64,000 bases of DNA from JAKAXS01 sp965279065 (GCA_965279065.1 OZ257134.1:2728001-2792000); one strand, 5' to 3'. Counted from the first letter of the stretch, positions 53,593-63,372 are shown. Numbers and translations are program-made. The notes: generated by a model not told the origin, from the letters alone.

Positions 53593-54402
53593 TTAATGTA
53601 CGATCTCGTCTGTCCAGACCTTGAATGACTTCAAGATATTCTGACCAAAGCTGGTTGTGATCGCCACATCGGCAGCGTCGCGACCGCGCGCAATCAAAAC
53701 TCGCCCGATACGCGGGACGTTGTTCCTTGGATCAAACGTGTGCCACTGGCCACCGAGATACGCCTCGAACCACGCGGCGAAGTCGCCCGGTGGATAGGGC
53801 GGCGGTGTTCCGACGTCACCGAGGTAACCCGTGCAGTATCGCGCCGGAATATTGAGCGCCCGACAGAACGCAATCGCGAGATGTGCGTAGTCGCGGCACA
53901 CACCGTGCCTCTCCCTGTAGGCTTCTGAGGCAGATCGCGTCACGCGCGCCTGTTGGTAGTCGAACGCAATGTGCTGATGCACGAAATCGCAAACACCCTG
54001 GACCCGTGCCCACCCGGTGGCGCGCTCTCCAAACAGCGACCATGCGAGATCAAGCATCTGGTCGCTGTCGCAGAACCGGCTGGCGAGCAGGAAGACAAGA
54101 GCCTCTTCGGGTAAACGCTCGACCGCCACCTGCTCCGCTGTGGCAACAACGGGATCAGGCACGCCAGAATCTGCGATACTGGTGTCGCTTGTGATGCTCA
54201 TCAGACCAGACGGGGCCACAAGGCGAGTGCACCAATTCCCGAAACCGTCTCGATAACCGGAAAGTGACGCCGAAGGCGTGACGACGGGGTGGTCCGGCCT
54301 CAGCAAGTCCGAAACGCGCGTGTGATGCACGTTGAGCATCAAAATCATCGGCGTAGGCCTGGGGCAGTCGTAGACGAGCTCGTAGCCAATTCGAAGTTTC
54401 AT
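53593..54402 (-). CDS. Transglutaminase-like cysteine protein
   Basis: A 269-residue protein of the bacterial transglutaminase family. The N-terminal beta domain (about 1-90) is followed by the papain-like core: Cys169 in HGVCRDYAH, His221 in GQWHTFDP and Asp224 form the catalytic triad. In bacteria these are mostly thought to be proteases or peptide ligases; the substrate is unknown. No signal peptide, so cytoplasmic. It follows a minus-strand series of small genes downstream of groEL. Confidence 0.9.
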   Translation of the reverse strand: MKLRIGYELVYDCPRPTPMILMLNVHHTRVSDLLRPDHPVVTPSASLSGYRDGFGNWCTRLVAPSGLMSITSDTSIADSGVPDPVVATAEQVAVERLPEEALVFLLASRFCDSDQMLDLAWSLFGERATGWARVQGVCDFVHQHIAFDYQQARVTRSASEAYRERHGVCRDYAHLAIAFCRALNIPARYCTGYLGDVGTPPPYPPGDFAAWFEAYLGGQWHTFDPRNNVPRIGRVLIARGRDAADVAITTSFGQNILKSFKVWTDEIVH

Positions 54403-54445
54403 ACGGCTGTCTTGCCTTTCCTCGCGTCTGCCGGCTCGCTGGCGT

Positions 54446-54697
54446 TCAAACCCGCAGCCGCGGATCGTCCATCACGCTATCGTAGGTGTAACTCTTCGGT
54501 CGGGCCAGATCGCGCCGCAAGTGCTGTTTGTCGAGCTTGAGGACGAAGGTCGGCATCATCCCAGCGGCGGTCTGCGACCAATCCGTCACCGCGTAAGGCT
54601 GGTCATCGAGAAAGATCATGTCGATTGCGAACTTGATAGGCTGCAGGTCGGCCCGGCGAAATGGAATGGTCACTTTGCACAGCGCGAGCGGTGTCAT
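54446..54697 (-). CDS. Small hypothetical protein
   Basis: An 83-residue protein (MTPLALCKVTIPFRRADLQP). The frame opens at 54,805, but ATG at 54,697 has GGAG seven bases upstream. Mixed beta content (FAIDMIFLDDQPYAVTDW, PTFVLKLD). No family recognised. It lies 43 bases before the transglutaminase gene and may be co-transcribed. Confidence 0.62.
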   Translation of the reverse strand: MTPLALCKVTIPFRRADLQPIKFAIDMIFLDDQPYAVTDWSQTAAGMMPTFVLKLDKQHLRRDLARPKSYTYDSVMDDPRLRV

Positions 54698-54755
54698 CGG
54701 CAAACTCCAGGTTGTTGCGAAGTGAGCCGTCGCGGCCTTCGTCGCGCAGCCCTCC

Positions 54756-55073
54756 TTAAGAGCCCCTTGACGGCAAAGGCGAGCGGGACGTCTCGGCCAC
54801 GCCATCTGCTTCTTGCAACGCGCGCATCACTTCCTTGACGACGTTCGCAATCGTCGACTCCGGCTCCATCCGGATCGTCCCATTCTCCACCATGTTTTTG
54901 AACTGCGAGTTTCGCAAAATCTGGCTCAGCTCGTAGCGAGCCTGGAAGTGCGGCAGGATATCGGAGTCCTCCTTGATCGATGCCACGTCAATCTCTGCGA
55001 TCTTGCTGTTTCGACCAACATCCAAGGTGGTCTTCGTTTTGTCCGTCTGGGCGATGTAGACACTCGCGGCCAT
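54756..55073 (-). CDS. Small hypothetical protein
   Basis: A 105-residue protein beginning MAASVYIAQTDKTKT, with GAGG five bases before the ATG at 55,073 (the frame opens at 55,136). Hydrophilic with helical C-terminal half. No family recognised. Same strand and direction as the genes on each side. Confidence 0.6.
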   Translation of the reverse strand: MAASVYIAQTDKTKTTLDVGRNSKIAEIDVASIKEDSDILPHFQARYELSQILRNSQFKNMVENGTIRMEPESTIANVVKEVMRALQEADGVAETSRSPLPSRGS

Positions 55074-55189
55074 GTGTTCCTCGTTCTGACAACGGTTCAG
55101 TTCAGCCTTTGGCTGCGTGTCATCTGCAGCACCCACGTGTTCAGCGCTGGATCAGCGAGGTGGAGTGTTGCGTCGAGTAAGTTATTCTA

Positions 55190-55435
55190 TCATTCATTTC
55201 CGTGTTTTCTCTGGTAGTGCGCCCCTTGGGAAAACCCAAACTGCCTGAGTTGCTTCGCGTCGAACTGACCGGCGTTCGCGAGATCAACGATCGACCTCAT
55301 CACCACATCGCGCACATCGTCACTTACGAGAAAGGCCGGGTCTTCTCCCGATAGGTCGCTGATGACCTTTTCAAACGCGTTCATCACATTTGTTCTGAAG
55401 GACTCGTTACGTCGGACAGGTGCGCTTTCCAGCAT
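55190..55435 (-). CDS. Small helical hypothetical protein
   Basis: An 81-residue protein with AAGGA seven bases before the ATG. The pattern FRTNVMNAFEKVISDL, IVDLANAGQFDAKQLRQFGFSQ resembles the protein at 59,082 (FKIVLLKTL, ILALASTGQTSPGQLQRYAVSQ), so they are probably distant paralogues. Function unknown. It starts 31 bases past the groEL terminator. Confidence 0.62.
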   Translation of the reverse strand: MLESAPVRRNESFRTNVMNAFEKVISDLSGEDPAFLVSDDVRDVVMRSIVDLANAGQFDAKQLRQFGFSQGAHYQRKHGNE

Positions 55436-55465
55436 CCGCTCTTCCTTAGTGCTGATTGAAAATTC

Positions 55466-55492
55466 GGAAGCCCCGATGGTCTCGGGGCTTCC
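55466..55492 (-). terminator. Rho-independent terminator of groESL
   Basis: An 11-base perfect stem (GGAAGCCCCGA with TCGGGGCTTCC, five-base loop) 28 bases past the groEL stop codon. On the minus strand a T-rich stretch (GAATTTTC) follows it. Confidence 0.8.
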
Positions 55493-55519
55493 GTCACGTC
55501 CGTTGAGGAAAGTCTGGAC

Positions 55520-57154
<1,635 letters not shown>

Positions 57155-57189
57155 GTGGGCAACTCCTAAAATGAATGCAGCAGTGAGGA

Positions 57190-57504
57190 CTAGGCGGCGG
57201 CTTTGATCTTCGCTGTCGCCTCGATCACGCCGAGGATGTCGCTCTCCTTCATGATCAGGAGGTCCTCTCCGTCGATCTTGACCTCGGTGCCCGACCACTT
57301 GCCGAACAGCACGGTCTCGCCAGCCTTGACGTCGAGGGGATTGATCTTGCCGGCCTCGTCGCGGGCGCCTGGGCCGACGGCAATGACTTCGCCACGCATC
57401 GGTTTTTCTTTGACGGTATCGGGTATGATGATGCCGCCTGCGCTCTTGCTGTCCTCTTCGAGTCGCTTGACGACGACGCGATCGTGCAAGGGCCGGAACT
57501 TCAT
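57190..57504 (-). CDS. groES: Co-chaperonin GroES
   Basis: The 10-kDa lid of GroEL, 104 residues: KFRPLHDRVVVKRLEE, the mobile loop GGIIIPDTVKEKPMRGEV, and the closing LLIMKESDILGVIE. ATG at 57,504 has GAGG five bases upstream; the open frame to 57,561 is not family sequence. It is transcribed from the CIRCE-containing region. Confidence 0.97.
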   Translation of the reverse strand: MKFRPLHDRVVVKRLEEDSKSAGGIIIPDTVKEKPMRGEVIAVGPGARDEAGKINPLDVKAGETVLFGKWSGTEVKIDGEDLLIMKESDILGVIEATAKIKAAA

Positions 57505-57583
57505 AACGTCCTCAAATCTTTGGATTGGTTGGAATAAGTGCTGAAAGCGGCGCGGTTTCAAAAACCATAAGCGCCAAATACAC

Positions 57584-57610
57584 TTAGCACTCTTATTGAC
57601 TGAGTGCTAA
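57584..57610. promoter_or_regulatory. CIRCE operator for HrcA
   Basis: A perfect TTAGCACTC-N9-GAGTGCTAA inverted repeat, 80 bases upstream of groES. The repressor HrcA binds this element and releases it on heat shock. It also lies 47 bases before the divergent rsgA start. Confidence 0.97.
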
Positions 57611-57656
57611 TGGTGTTTCGAATCTCGAAGTCGACTGGGGCACAAGAGGACGGTTG

Positions 57657-58664
57657 ATGGATCTGGACGCGTACGGTTGGTGCCCCGAAAGGCAGGCGGC
57701 GTTTGCGTCTGACGCGGCCGAGGGGTTGATACCGGGCCGCGTCGTGGGCGAGCACCGAAGCCACTTTCAGGTCGCCACGCAGTTGGGCGAGCTGTCCGCC
57801 GAATTGGCGGGACGCGTGCGCAACACCGCGACGCTCCGATCGGACCTGGCCGGAATAGGCGACTTCGTTGCGCTGCGGACGTCGACTGGCGATGGGCCTG
57901 CGACGATCGAAAGAACCCTGCCACGGGTAACCGCTCTGATCCGCTCGGCATCAGGTGAAGACCGCCCTCAACTGCTGGCTGCGAACGTACAGGTGGTGTG
58001 CATCGTCACGGCACCCGATGGCGATTTCAATCTGCCGCGCATCGAACGGTTCCTGGAGCTGGTGGCCGGCAGTGGCGCAGCGCCGGTCATTATCCTCAAC
58101 AAAGCTGACCTCGCACCCGATGCAGACGACGTCGTGCAGCGGATCGCTGATATTGCCCCTGGTGTTCCGGTGCATGCAATCAGCGTGCGAAATCGCCAAG
58201 GAATAACTGTCCTCGAACGATATTTCGCGGGCAACTCGACCATTTGCCTCGTCGGCTCGTCCGGCGTCGGCAAGTCGACACTGACCAACGAGTTGCTGGG
58301 ACGCGACGTGCAAGCGACTCAAGGCGTCCGAACTCATGATAGCCGCGGACGCCATACGACGACTGATAGGCGACTGTACCTCCGGCAGCAGGGCGGCGCC
58401 ATCATCGACTCGCCGGGGATACGCGGTGTCGTGGCGTGGAAAGCCACCCAGATCGAAGAAGTCAGCTTCGAGGATGTGGAAGCCTTCGCCCGATCCTGCA
58501 AGTTCCGCGACTGCCGGCACATCAATGAGCCAAAATGCGCGGTGCGTTTAGCGGTGCAGCGCGGTGGACTCACGGCTGAGCGTGTTGCGCTGTTCTCAGC
58601 TTGGAAGGCGCGCAATTCACTTTCGACAGACTCGCGACGGAAGTCGGAAGCTACCGTTGGCTGA
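57657..58664 (+). CDS. rsgA: Ribosome-assembly GTPase RsgA
   Basis: Circularly permuted GTPase that helps mature the 30S ribosomal subunit. 335 residues: N-terminal OB domain, the permuted G-motifs NKAD (148-151) then GSSGVGKS (200-207) and DSPGIRG, and the C-terminal zinc-binding cluster CKFRDCRHINEPKC. ATG at 57,657 has GAGG seven bases upstream; a TTG one codon earlier is also possible. It is divergent from groESL across the CIRCE, which is an unusual neighbour. It may be a second copy, since rhizobial rsgA is not normally heat-shock linked. Confidence 0.94.
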   Translation: MDLDAYGWCPERQAAFASDAAEGLIPGRVVGEHRSHFQVATQLGELSAELAGRVRNTATLRSDLAGIGDFVALRTSTGDGPATIERTLPRVTALIRSASGEDRPQLLAANVQVVCIVTAPDGDFNLPRIERFLELVAGSGAAPVIILNKADLAPDADDVVQRIADIAPGVPVHAISVRNRQGITVLERYFAGNSTICLVGSSGVGKSTLTNELLGRDVQATQGVRTHDSRGRHTTTDRRLYLRQQGGAIIDSPGIRGVVAWKATQIEEVSFEDVEAFARSCKFRDCRHINEPKCAVRLAVQRGGLTAERVALFSAWKARNSLSTDSRRKSEATVG

Positions 58665-58708
58665 AAATGCCGCGCATCTCCTTGCCGTGTCCGCGAGCGG
58701 TTGCTTCA

Positions 58709-59080
58709 TTATTTTTCTTCTGCCTTGATTGCTCGAGCAGCAGTTGCTTCCTCCCAAGCGCCCGGCCTCCATTGGGCCGCCCGGCAAACAAGATGGTATT
58801 CCAAGACCTCAAGAGCGGCGATTTCCTTATTCGCAAAGTGTGGCCCGCCAAGCCGTACATTGCCCCACGCCGGCACCGGCCGAGTTTCACCCCAGTAGGC
58901 GACAGCCTGCCAATGCCACCTGCCGCGCTCGTCGGGTTTTTGATGAAAGTCCGAGATGGGAGAGCCGCTGAGTTTGCCGATTTCCCTACCTTCGAAATCC
59001 ACCACCCAGATCTCGTGAAATCCTAGGATGCTGGGCGGGTCTTTCCCACTGACATTGCGCAGTGTGTATCTTGGCTCCAT
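58709..59080 (-). CDS. Hypothetical protein, last of the small-gene run
   Basis: A 123-residue protein (MEPRYTLRNVSGKDPPSILG). The region EIWVVDFEGREIGKL and RWHWQAVAYWG suggests a small beta domain. No family recognised. Its start is one base past the stop of the gene at 59,082, so translation is probably coupled. It is the last of a nine-gene minus-strand series. Confidence 0.62.
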   Translation of the reverse strand: MEPRYTLRNVSGKDPPSILGFHEIWVVDFEGREIGKLSGSPISDFHQKPDERGRWHWQAVAYWGETRPVPAWGNVRLGGPHFANKEIAALEVLEYHLVCRAAQWRPGAWEEATAARAIKAEEK

Positions 59081-59081
59081 G

Positions 59082-59387
59082 TCAGGGAATGCGCCTTGCC
59101 CGCAGGTCTGATGTGGGACTGCGTGACCGCTGGTTGAACATGCGATCCGCGCTCTGCGTCAGCAGGAACGACTTTACCTGGGATACGGCGTAGCGTTGCA
59201 GTTGGCCGGGACTGGTCTGACCGGTCGATGCGAGCGCGAGGATCGCCTCGCCGGCGAGCGATTCAAGGTGCGCCTCGTCGCCGCCGACATGAGTGCCCCC
59301 TAACACTTCTTTCATCGTGGATGCGAGCGTCTTGAGCAGTACGATTTTGAATGGCTCCTCAAAGCCCGAATTCGATATTGCTTGCAT
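59082..59387 (-). CDS. Small helical hypothetical protein, paralogue of 55,190
   Basis: A 101-residue protein with GGAG seven bases before the ATG. The helical core (FKIVLLKTLASTMKEVL, ILALASTGQTSPGQLQRYAVSQ) parallels the protein at 55,190. The C-terminal 20 residues are basic. Function unknown. Confidence 0.65.
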   Translation of the reverse strand: MQAISNSGFEEPFKIVLLKTLASTMKEVLGGTHVGGDEAHLESLAGEAILALASTGQTSPGQLQRYAVSQVKSFLLTQSADRMFNQRSRSPTSDLRARRIP

Positions 59388-59399
59388 ATTTTGCTCCGT

Positions 59400-59624
59400 T
59401 CAAACGGGATGCCCGCTTGGCGTCTCGGGCGGTCGTACGCCTTGCAGATTGCCGAAGCTGTCGACATTCGCCCGCACGGCGCTGCCAACTGCGTATCCCA
59501 AACGGGCGAACATCATGTTGGGAACTGTCCACACCAGCGGCTTTCCGCTGCCGATCGTGACTTCGACGCTGGTTGCGTCGCCGCCCTTTGTGATCCGAGT
59601 AATCTTTCCGTCGACAAGGTTCAT
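59400..59624 (-). CDS. Small beta-rich hypothetical protein
   Basis: A 74-residue protein starting MNLVDGKITRITKGG, with GGAGAGG six bases before the ATG. Strand pattern (KITRITKG, SVEVTIGSGKPLVWTV, GSAVRANVDSFGNLQGV) is like a single OB/TOBE-type barrel. The long frame to 59,960 upstream is not protein-like. Function unknown; 12 bases before the next gene. Confidence 0.65.
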   Translation of the reverse strand: MNLVDGKITRITKGGDATSVEVTIGSGKPLVWTVPNMMFARLGYAVGSAVRANVDSFGNLQGVRPPETPSGHPV

Positions 59625-59667
59625 GCGTTGCCTCTCCTGAATTTCGGCTGCTTGCGAGCGACCCGCG

Positions 59668-59898
59668 CTACTTGGCCTGTTCCTGCTCCCTGCACAGTTC
59701 CCGCCACCGCTTCTTGGGGATGTGGTTGGCCTCTTCCCACAAGCGCATGCAAGCCTCGAACTTTTCAGCACGCGTCGGCTCCACGTAGGTGTGTGTTCCC
59801 AGCTTGACCGAGGGAAGCGGGACCGGGCCTTCGGCCACGGCCGTGCCGCTGGACCACGCGATGACCAGCAGAGCGAGGTAGTGACGAAACCCCAACAT
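59668..59898 (-). CDS. Small exported hypothetical protein
   Basis: A 76-residue protein with a signal peptide (MLGFRHYLALLVIAWSSGTAVA, predicted cut after AVA) and a short mature part with two Cys and a helical charged end (KRWRELCREQEQ). AGGA lies nine bases before the ATG. Probably periplasmic. Function unknown. Confidence 0.68.
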   Translation of the reverse strand: MLGFRHYLALLVIAWSSGTAVAEGPVPLPSVKLGTHTYVEPTRAEKFEACMRLWEEANHIPKKRWRELCREQEQAK

Positions 59899-59910
59899 GT
59901 CAGACGATCC

Positions 59911-60120
59911 TTATGCTTTGGCCTTCGAGGCGCTTCGCGCTTGATCACAAAGCCGATCAAGCGTCAGCCTTGTATGTTCGCCGCGCAGCTCGATCGCTGC
60001 CAGCAGATGGCCTTCGTGTCTCAGCCTTACTTGAACGTCGCGCCAGCTGCGGCACCCGCCGGATCGCGCCAACTCAGGCGCGCGCTTTGCGATGTAGAGT
60101 ATTTGCTCTTCATGGGTCAC
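59911..60120 (-). CDS. Small hypothetical protein with GTG start
   Basis: A 69-residue frame beginning VTHEEQILYIAKRAPELAR. The GTG start overlaps the stop of the upstream gene by 11 bases (GTGACCCATGA), indicating translational coupling. Helical, basic C terminus (ARSASKAKA). The frame is open to 60,255 but that part overlaps a better gene. No family recognised. Confidence 0.55.
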   Translation of the reverse strand: MTHEEQILYIAKRAPELARSGGCRSWRDVQVRLRHEGHLLAAIELRGEHTRLTLDRLCDQARSASKAKA

Positions 60121-60307
60121 GCCTCGCGCTCGCTTTCTGCAAATGACGAAGGACTGAAATCGTCTTCTTGATCCGCGCCGTGAACTTGGCTTCGTCGAGC
60201 CGAAAAAGCTTGTCGGGTCCGCGGCCACCTTGCGCGCGGTGGATGCGCCGGTCACCCCAGTCCTTTTTCAGCCTATCCCGATACCAGTCACGAAGGTTCG
60301 TTGACAT
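60110..60307 (-). CDS. Small basic hypothetical protein
   Basis: A 65-residue basic protein (MSTNLRDWYRDRLKKDWGDR) with many Arg and Lys and likely helices. The ribosome-binding site is weak (GAAGAG directly before the ATG). It lies 12 bases past the membrane peptide gene. Nucleic-acid binding is possible from charge alone. Confidence 0.55.
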   Translation of the reverse strand: MSTNLRDWYRDRLKKDWGDRRIHRAQGGRGPDKLFRLDEAKFTARIKKTISVLRHLQKASARRDP

Positions 60308-60319
60308 CTCTTCAATTCG

Positions 60320-60457
60320 CTAGTGAGCCGGCCCGTGCAGGACGGCATAAGCCAGCAGCATGAGAATAAGGGCGGCAGGCACGACGATAGGCGTCACAAA
60401 CCACGTCGACCGAATGCGCCACCCCCCTTTTTCATGGGCGTTTGTCGACTCTTTCAT
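60320..60457 (-). CDS. 45-residue single-span membrane protein
   Basis: ATG at 60,457 overlaps the stop of the preceding gene as ATGA. The product is a charged N terminus (MKESTNAHEKGGWRIRSTW), one hydrophobic helix (FVTPIVVPAALILMLLAYAV) and a short tail HGPAH. GGGGA lies about nine bases upstream. This is a typical small inner-membrane protein and is easily missed. Function unknown. Confidence 0.65.
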   Translation of the reverse strand: MKESTNAHEKGGWRIRSTWFVTPIVVPAALILMLLAYAVLHGPAH

Positions 60458-60753
60458 GTCGCGGCGTCCCCATGTGATCCCCTGCTATCGCTGGCGAGGG
60501 CAGCATCAAGTTCTTTGGGATCAACAGTGACAATCTGCTTCGACATGGATCGATGAGGGAGTTGCCCGGCTCCCACCGCTGGCAGCATTATTGTCGTCCA
60601 GAGACGCCGGTAGGCGACGAAGGAAAGCCCCTCGATTGGTTCCTCTGTTGTTTCGACGAGATAGTCTCCGGGAGGCAGCTCTCCATCGACATCCGTTATC
60701 CGGAACGGATTGGGGAATGTCACCGTGCTATTGCGGATGCGTTGCTCAGGCAT
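60454..60753 (-). CDS. Small conserved-type hypothetical protein
   Basis: A 99-residue protein starting MPEQRIRNSTVTFPNPF, with GGAGG eight bases before the ATG. The sequence (FRITDVDGELPPGDYLVETTEEPIEGLSF, VDPKELDAALASD) belongs to a small family frequent in Bradyrhizobium, of unknown role. It overlaps both neighbours by four and eight bases. Confidence 0.75.
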   Translation of the reverse strand: MPEQRIRNSTVTFPNPFRITDVDGELPPGDYLVETTEEPIEGLSFVAYRRLWTTIMLPAVGAGQLPHRSMSKQIVTVDPKELDAALASDSRGSHGDAAT

Positions 60754-60958
60754 CGAAGCCACCTCCGATGCGCCCTAAGACATGACGCCGGCTTCGAAAC
60801 GACACGGAGAGGCTGGTTGGGGCGTCTTGAACGATTTCTCTCAACGCCTCCTGCATCCATTTTGAACGTCCAGCGACCGGAGCGGCGACCGCCGCCTCGT
60901 AGCGGGCGACGACCGTTGGTGAAATCAGGGACTTGTCTGAAAAAGGAGTGCTTCGCAT
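60746..60958 (-). CDS. First gene of the small-gene run
   Basis: A 70-residue protein (MRSTPFSDKSLISPTVVARY), AGGAG eight bases before the ATG. C-terminal half basic. Its leader and first codons are duplicated, inverted, at 52,141-52,335, which suggests that the leader is a functional promoter unit. No family recognised. Confidence 0.62.
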   Translation of the reverse strand: MRSTPFSDKSLISPTVVARYEAAVAAPVAGRSKWMQEALREIVQDAPTSLSVSFRSRRHVLGRIGGGFDA

Positions 60959-61085
60959 TCTGGGGCTCCTAGCCTGTGAGGCGGGAGCCTGTGAGATGCC
61001 CTCAGCCGACGGTTTGCGTCAGTTTTCCGTCGATGACTTGATTGTAGCACGTTTTCGCCGTGAGCGGATGCCATTCGGTGGCACG
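60890..61085 (-). repeat. Leader duplication, copy B
   Basis: Inverted counterpart of 52,141-52,335, including the conserved GGCGAAAACGTGCTACAATC, with a plausible -10 (TACAAT), and the ribosome-binding site. Here it drives an intact gene; in copy A the gene is cut short. Confidence 0.8.
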
Positions 61086-61352
61086 GCGGAATGGAACAAA
61101 CCTGCGTTGACGTTCTCGCCAAGAAACTACGACAGCCCCCAAGAGGATGAGGTGTTAATCATTAGTGAAGGCCGATAAATCGCCTCCAATGCTGCTGATC
61201 GCACTCCACCAGGGTACTCCACGGGCACATGATACATACGAGGCTTCCTAAACTCAGGAATTAGCAAAATGCTCAATTCCTGCGCAACGGATTTAGACAA
61301 TGCGCCAAAGTGAAATGTATCCAATCCGGAGCATTTTAGAATCTGCGCGGAC
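61086..61352. other. Spacer without a recognised gene
   Basis: About 270 bases between the leader of the small-gene run and the 388-bp repeat. No supported coding frame seen. Confidence 0.4.
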
Positions 61353-61740
61353 CCAAATTATCTAGTTCGCCGTGAAATTGCCTGTTCCCCCTTTCAGATT
61401 TCCCTGATCAGGTAAGGGCCATCGCTGGTGGTCTTGCCCCAATTCCCTGTTCCGGCGAGTAGGGAATTTCGTCAGAATTGCTCTGTGCCGCAGGCGTTGC
61501 CGAAGGCGCAGAGAACTGAGACTAAGTAAAAACCATCGGAATTCCCTGTAGATCAGCGGTTATCAGGGAAATCCGCGGAGACGGGTTCGCTCCAAACTGC
61601 CCGCCCAGCCACCAACCTCACTAGGACGACCGCCTAGTGCCGCGACATATCCGGAACCGAAAATCCTTCGGGATTTTTGCACGTTACGGCAGGAGATCGT
61701 CGACCTCTGAGCTCGAGAGACGCTCAAGGACAAAATCTAT
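61353..61740 (+). repeat. 388-bp repeat, copy B
   Basis: Direct copy of 50,700-51,086, same boundaries (CCAAATTATC to AAAATCTAT), with the same CCCTG/CAGGG dyads (AATTCCC-N14-GGGAATT). The two copies, 10.6 kb apart in the same direction, could recombine and excise the intervening stress-gene block. Its end overlaps the stop codon of the TPR gene. Confidence 0.85.
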
Positions 61741-62675
61741 TCTTCGCAGTCGATCGAAATCGTTGCCCCGACCGCGGGGATGTACCTCCGACATTCCATG
61801 TTGCTCGAAGAGGCGACATAGGCGGGCGCTCGCGCCGTGATCGCTTGAAGCCGGTCGCGCGCTTCAACATGTGCCGATTGGGCATCGATTGACTTCGCAG
61901 GCAACACAAGAGCGCGTTGGTATCGCGCAGTCGCGGCAATGGTATCACCGCTTTCCTCCAGGATACGGCCAAGTAAGGTATGAGCGGCGGGATAGGCATC
62001 TTGCAGAGCGAGAGCCTTTTCTGCGTCGGCGCTCGCAGAATCTAGACGGTGCTGGCGAAACGCAATGAATGCGCGTGCATAGTAGCCGCCGGCAGTCTCC
62101 GGATTTGCGGCCAGCACCTTGTCGATCTCAGCTTGACCCTCCGCATGCTCATCCTTGTCGGATAGAAGGAGCGCGCGCAATAGCGGAATTTTAAGCTCAG
62201 TAGGGTTCAGGGCGGCCGCCTTTTGCAAGTCAGCAAGCGCGCGATCCGCCTCGCTGAGCCGCCGGAGCATCAGCGCTCTTTTGTAGTAGGCCGTCCAATT
62301 GTTACCTTTCACCTCAACGTAGCGATCGAGATCAATGATCGATTTTGCTTTCTCGCCCCGGTCGTGCTGAACGACTGCTCGGCTATAGTATGTGTCGGCG
62401 TAGCGGGGATTAAGCTTTGCTGCGCGGTCGAAATCCGCGAGCGCCTTTTCCAAGTCACCGGCGTTCCGATAGGCCCAGCCCCGGTTGAAGTGAGCAATGT
62501 AGAACTGACTATACGGGAGACGCCCGCTCTTCAGGACGCGTTCACAGGCCTCAGCGCTTGCCAGACGATCGGCCGATCTACAGGCGGAGAGGTCTGCGTC
62601 CATGCCAGCGATGCTTGGAGACGCAAGACCCATCGATATGACGACCCAGCCGATAAAACAGCGTACACGCTTCAT
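61737..62675 (-). CDS. Exported TPR-repeat protein
   Basis: A 312-residue protein with signal peptide (MKRVRCFIGWVVISMGLASPSIA) and about six tetratricopeptide repeats (AYRNAGDLEKALADFDRAAKLNP, ALMLRRLSEADRALADLQKAAALNP), ending in a tail with Cys residues (CRRYIP, SIDCEE). It is likely a periplasmic scaffold for protein interactions. The stop codon lies inside the terminal bases of the 388-bp repeat, so the original C terminus may have been replaced. Confidence 0.85.
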   Translation of the reverse strand: MKRVRCFIGWVVISMGLASPSIAGMDADLSACRSADRLASAEACERVLKSGRLPYSQFYIAHFNRGWAYRNAGDLEKALADFDRAAKLNPRYADTYYSRAVVQHDRGEKAKSIIDLDRYVEVKGNNWTAYYKRALMLRRLSEADRALADLQKAAALNPTELKIPLLRALLLSDKDEHAEGQAEIDKVLAANPETAGGYYARAFIAFRQHRLDSASADAEKALALQDAYPAAHTLLGRILEESGDTIAATARYQRALVLPAKSIDAQSAHVEARDRLQAITARAPAYVASSSNMECRRYIPAVGATISIDCEE

Positions 62676-63040
62676 CGCTGATCCCTTGAAGTTCTTGAGC
62701 GCTGGCGATGGCTGCGAGCGCGATGGGCGTCTGTTACCTACGTAACCGTAGATTGCTGACGAGAAACCGCTGTTCCCTAGGGAACAACCCTTGAGCGTGC
62801 GTCAAACCACCCTGCGTAGCGAAGCCTGATGAGGGTCAGCGATATACTTCACTGTCATAGGCCGCCGCCGGTTCTCACCAATCAGCGGCCATGTTGGGCG
62901 ACGGCATCACGTTGCCGAACAGAAGTGGCGACTTCCGCTTCTGGGATTTAGCGGACTATGGCAGATATCCGCTTTGCGAGAGGGCAGACATTGGCGCTAT
63001 TGTTTGAACGTCAGACCGCTTGTTCTGAGAACCCCGTCAT
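62676..63040. other. Spacer with a dispersed motif
   Basis: No gene supported. A phrase at 62,929-62,955 (CGACTTCCGCTTCTGGGATT then TAGCGGA) closely resembles 51,815-51,840 and, less well, 71-100. Such short dispersed sequences are common in rhizobial intergenic DNA. Confidence 0.4.
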
Positions 63041-63295
63041 TCACCTCAGCATCCGATAAACTAGTCCCGGCGGCAGGATGAATTCGCCGTGCGTGAGAGC
63101 CTCGTATTCGTCGCCGCCGTCCAACCTTCGTGAGGCTACCCCAACGAATTCGAAACTGCGGTGCCAGCGATCTGTCACATACTGATTGATTTCAACGCCT
63201 CGATAGAAACCCATAACCGGGCCCGACTTTGTTACGTCCCGTAACGTGTGATAAGCGGTGACCTTCTTCCCATTCAGAGCATTCATCGGTGGCAT
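63041..63295 (-). CDS. Small hypothetical protein
   Basis: An 84-residue protein; AGGG lies seven bases before the ATG at 63,295. Mixed strands (KKVTAYHTLRDV, FVGVASRRLDGGDEYEAL) and no signal peptide. No family recognised. It follows the permease gene on the same strand by about 75 bases. Confidence 0.55.
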   Translation of the reverse strand: MPPMNALNGKKVTAYHTLRDVTKSGPVMGFYRGVEINQYVTDRWHRSFEFVGVASRRLDGGDEYEALTHGEFILPPGLVYRMLR

Positions 63296-63372
63296 GTGCA
63301 CACCCTACAGACCCGTTGCGACACACTGCAAATGAGTTGCCCCCGCCCGATTTTGGGCGAGGGCAGTTCGCG

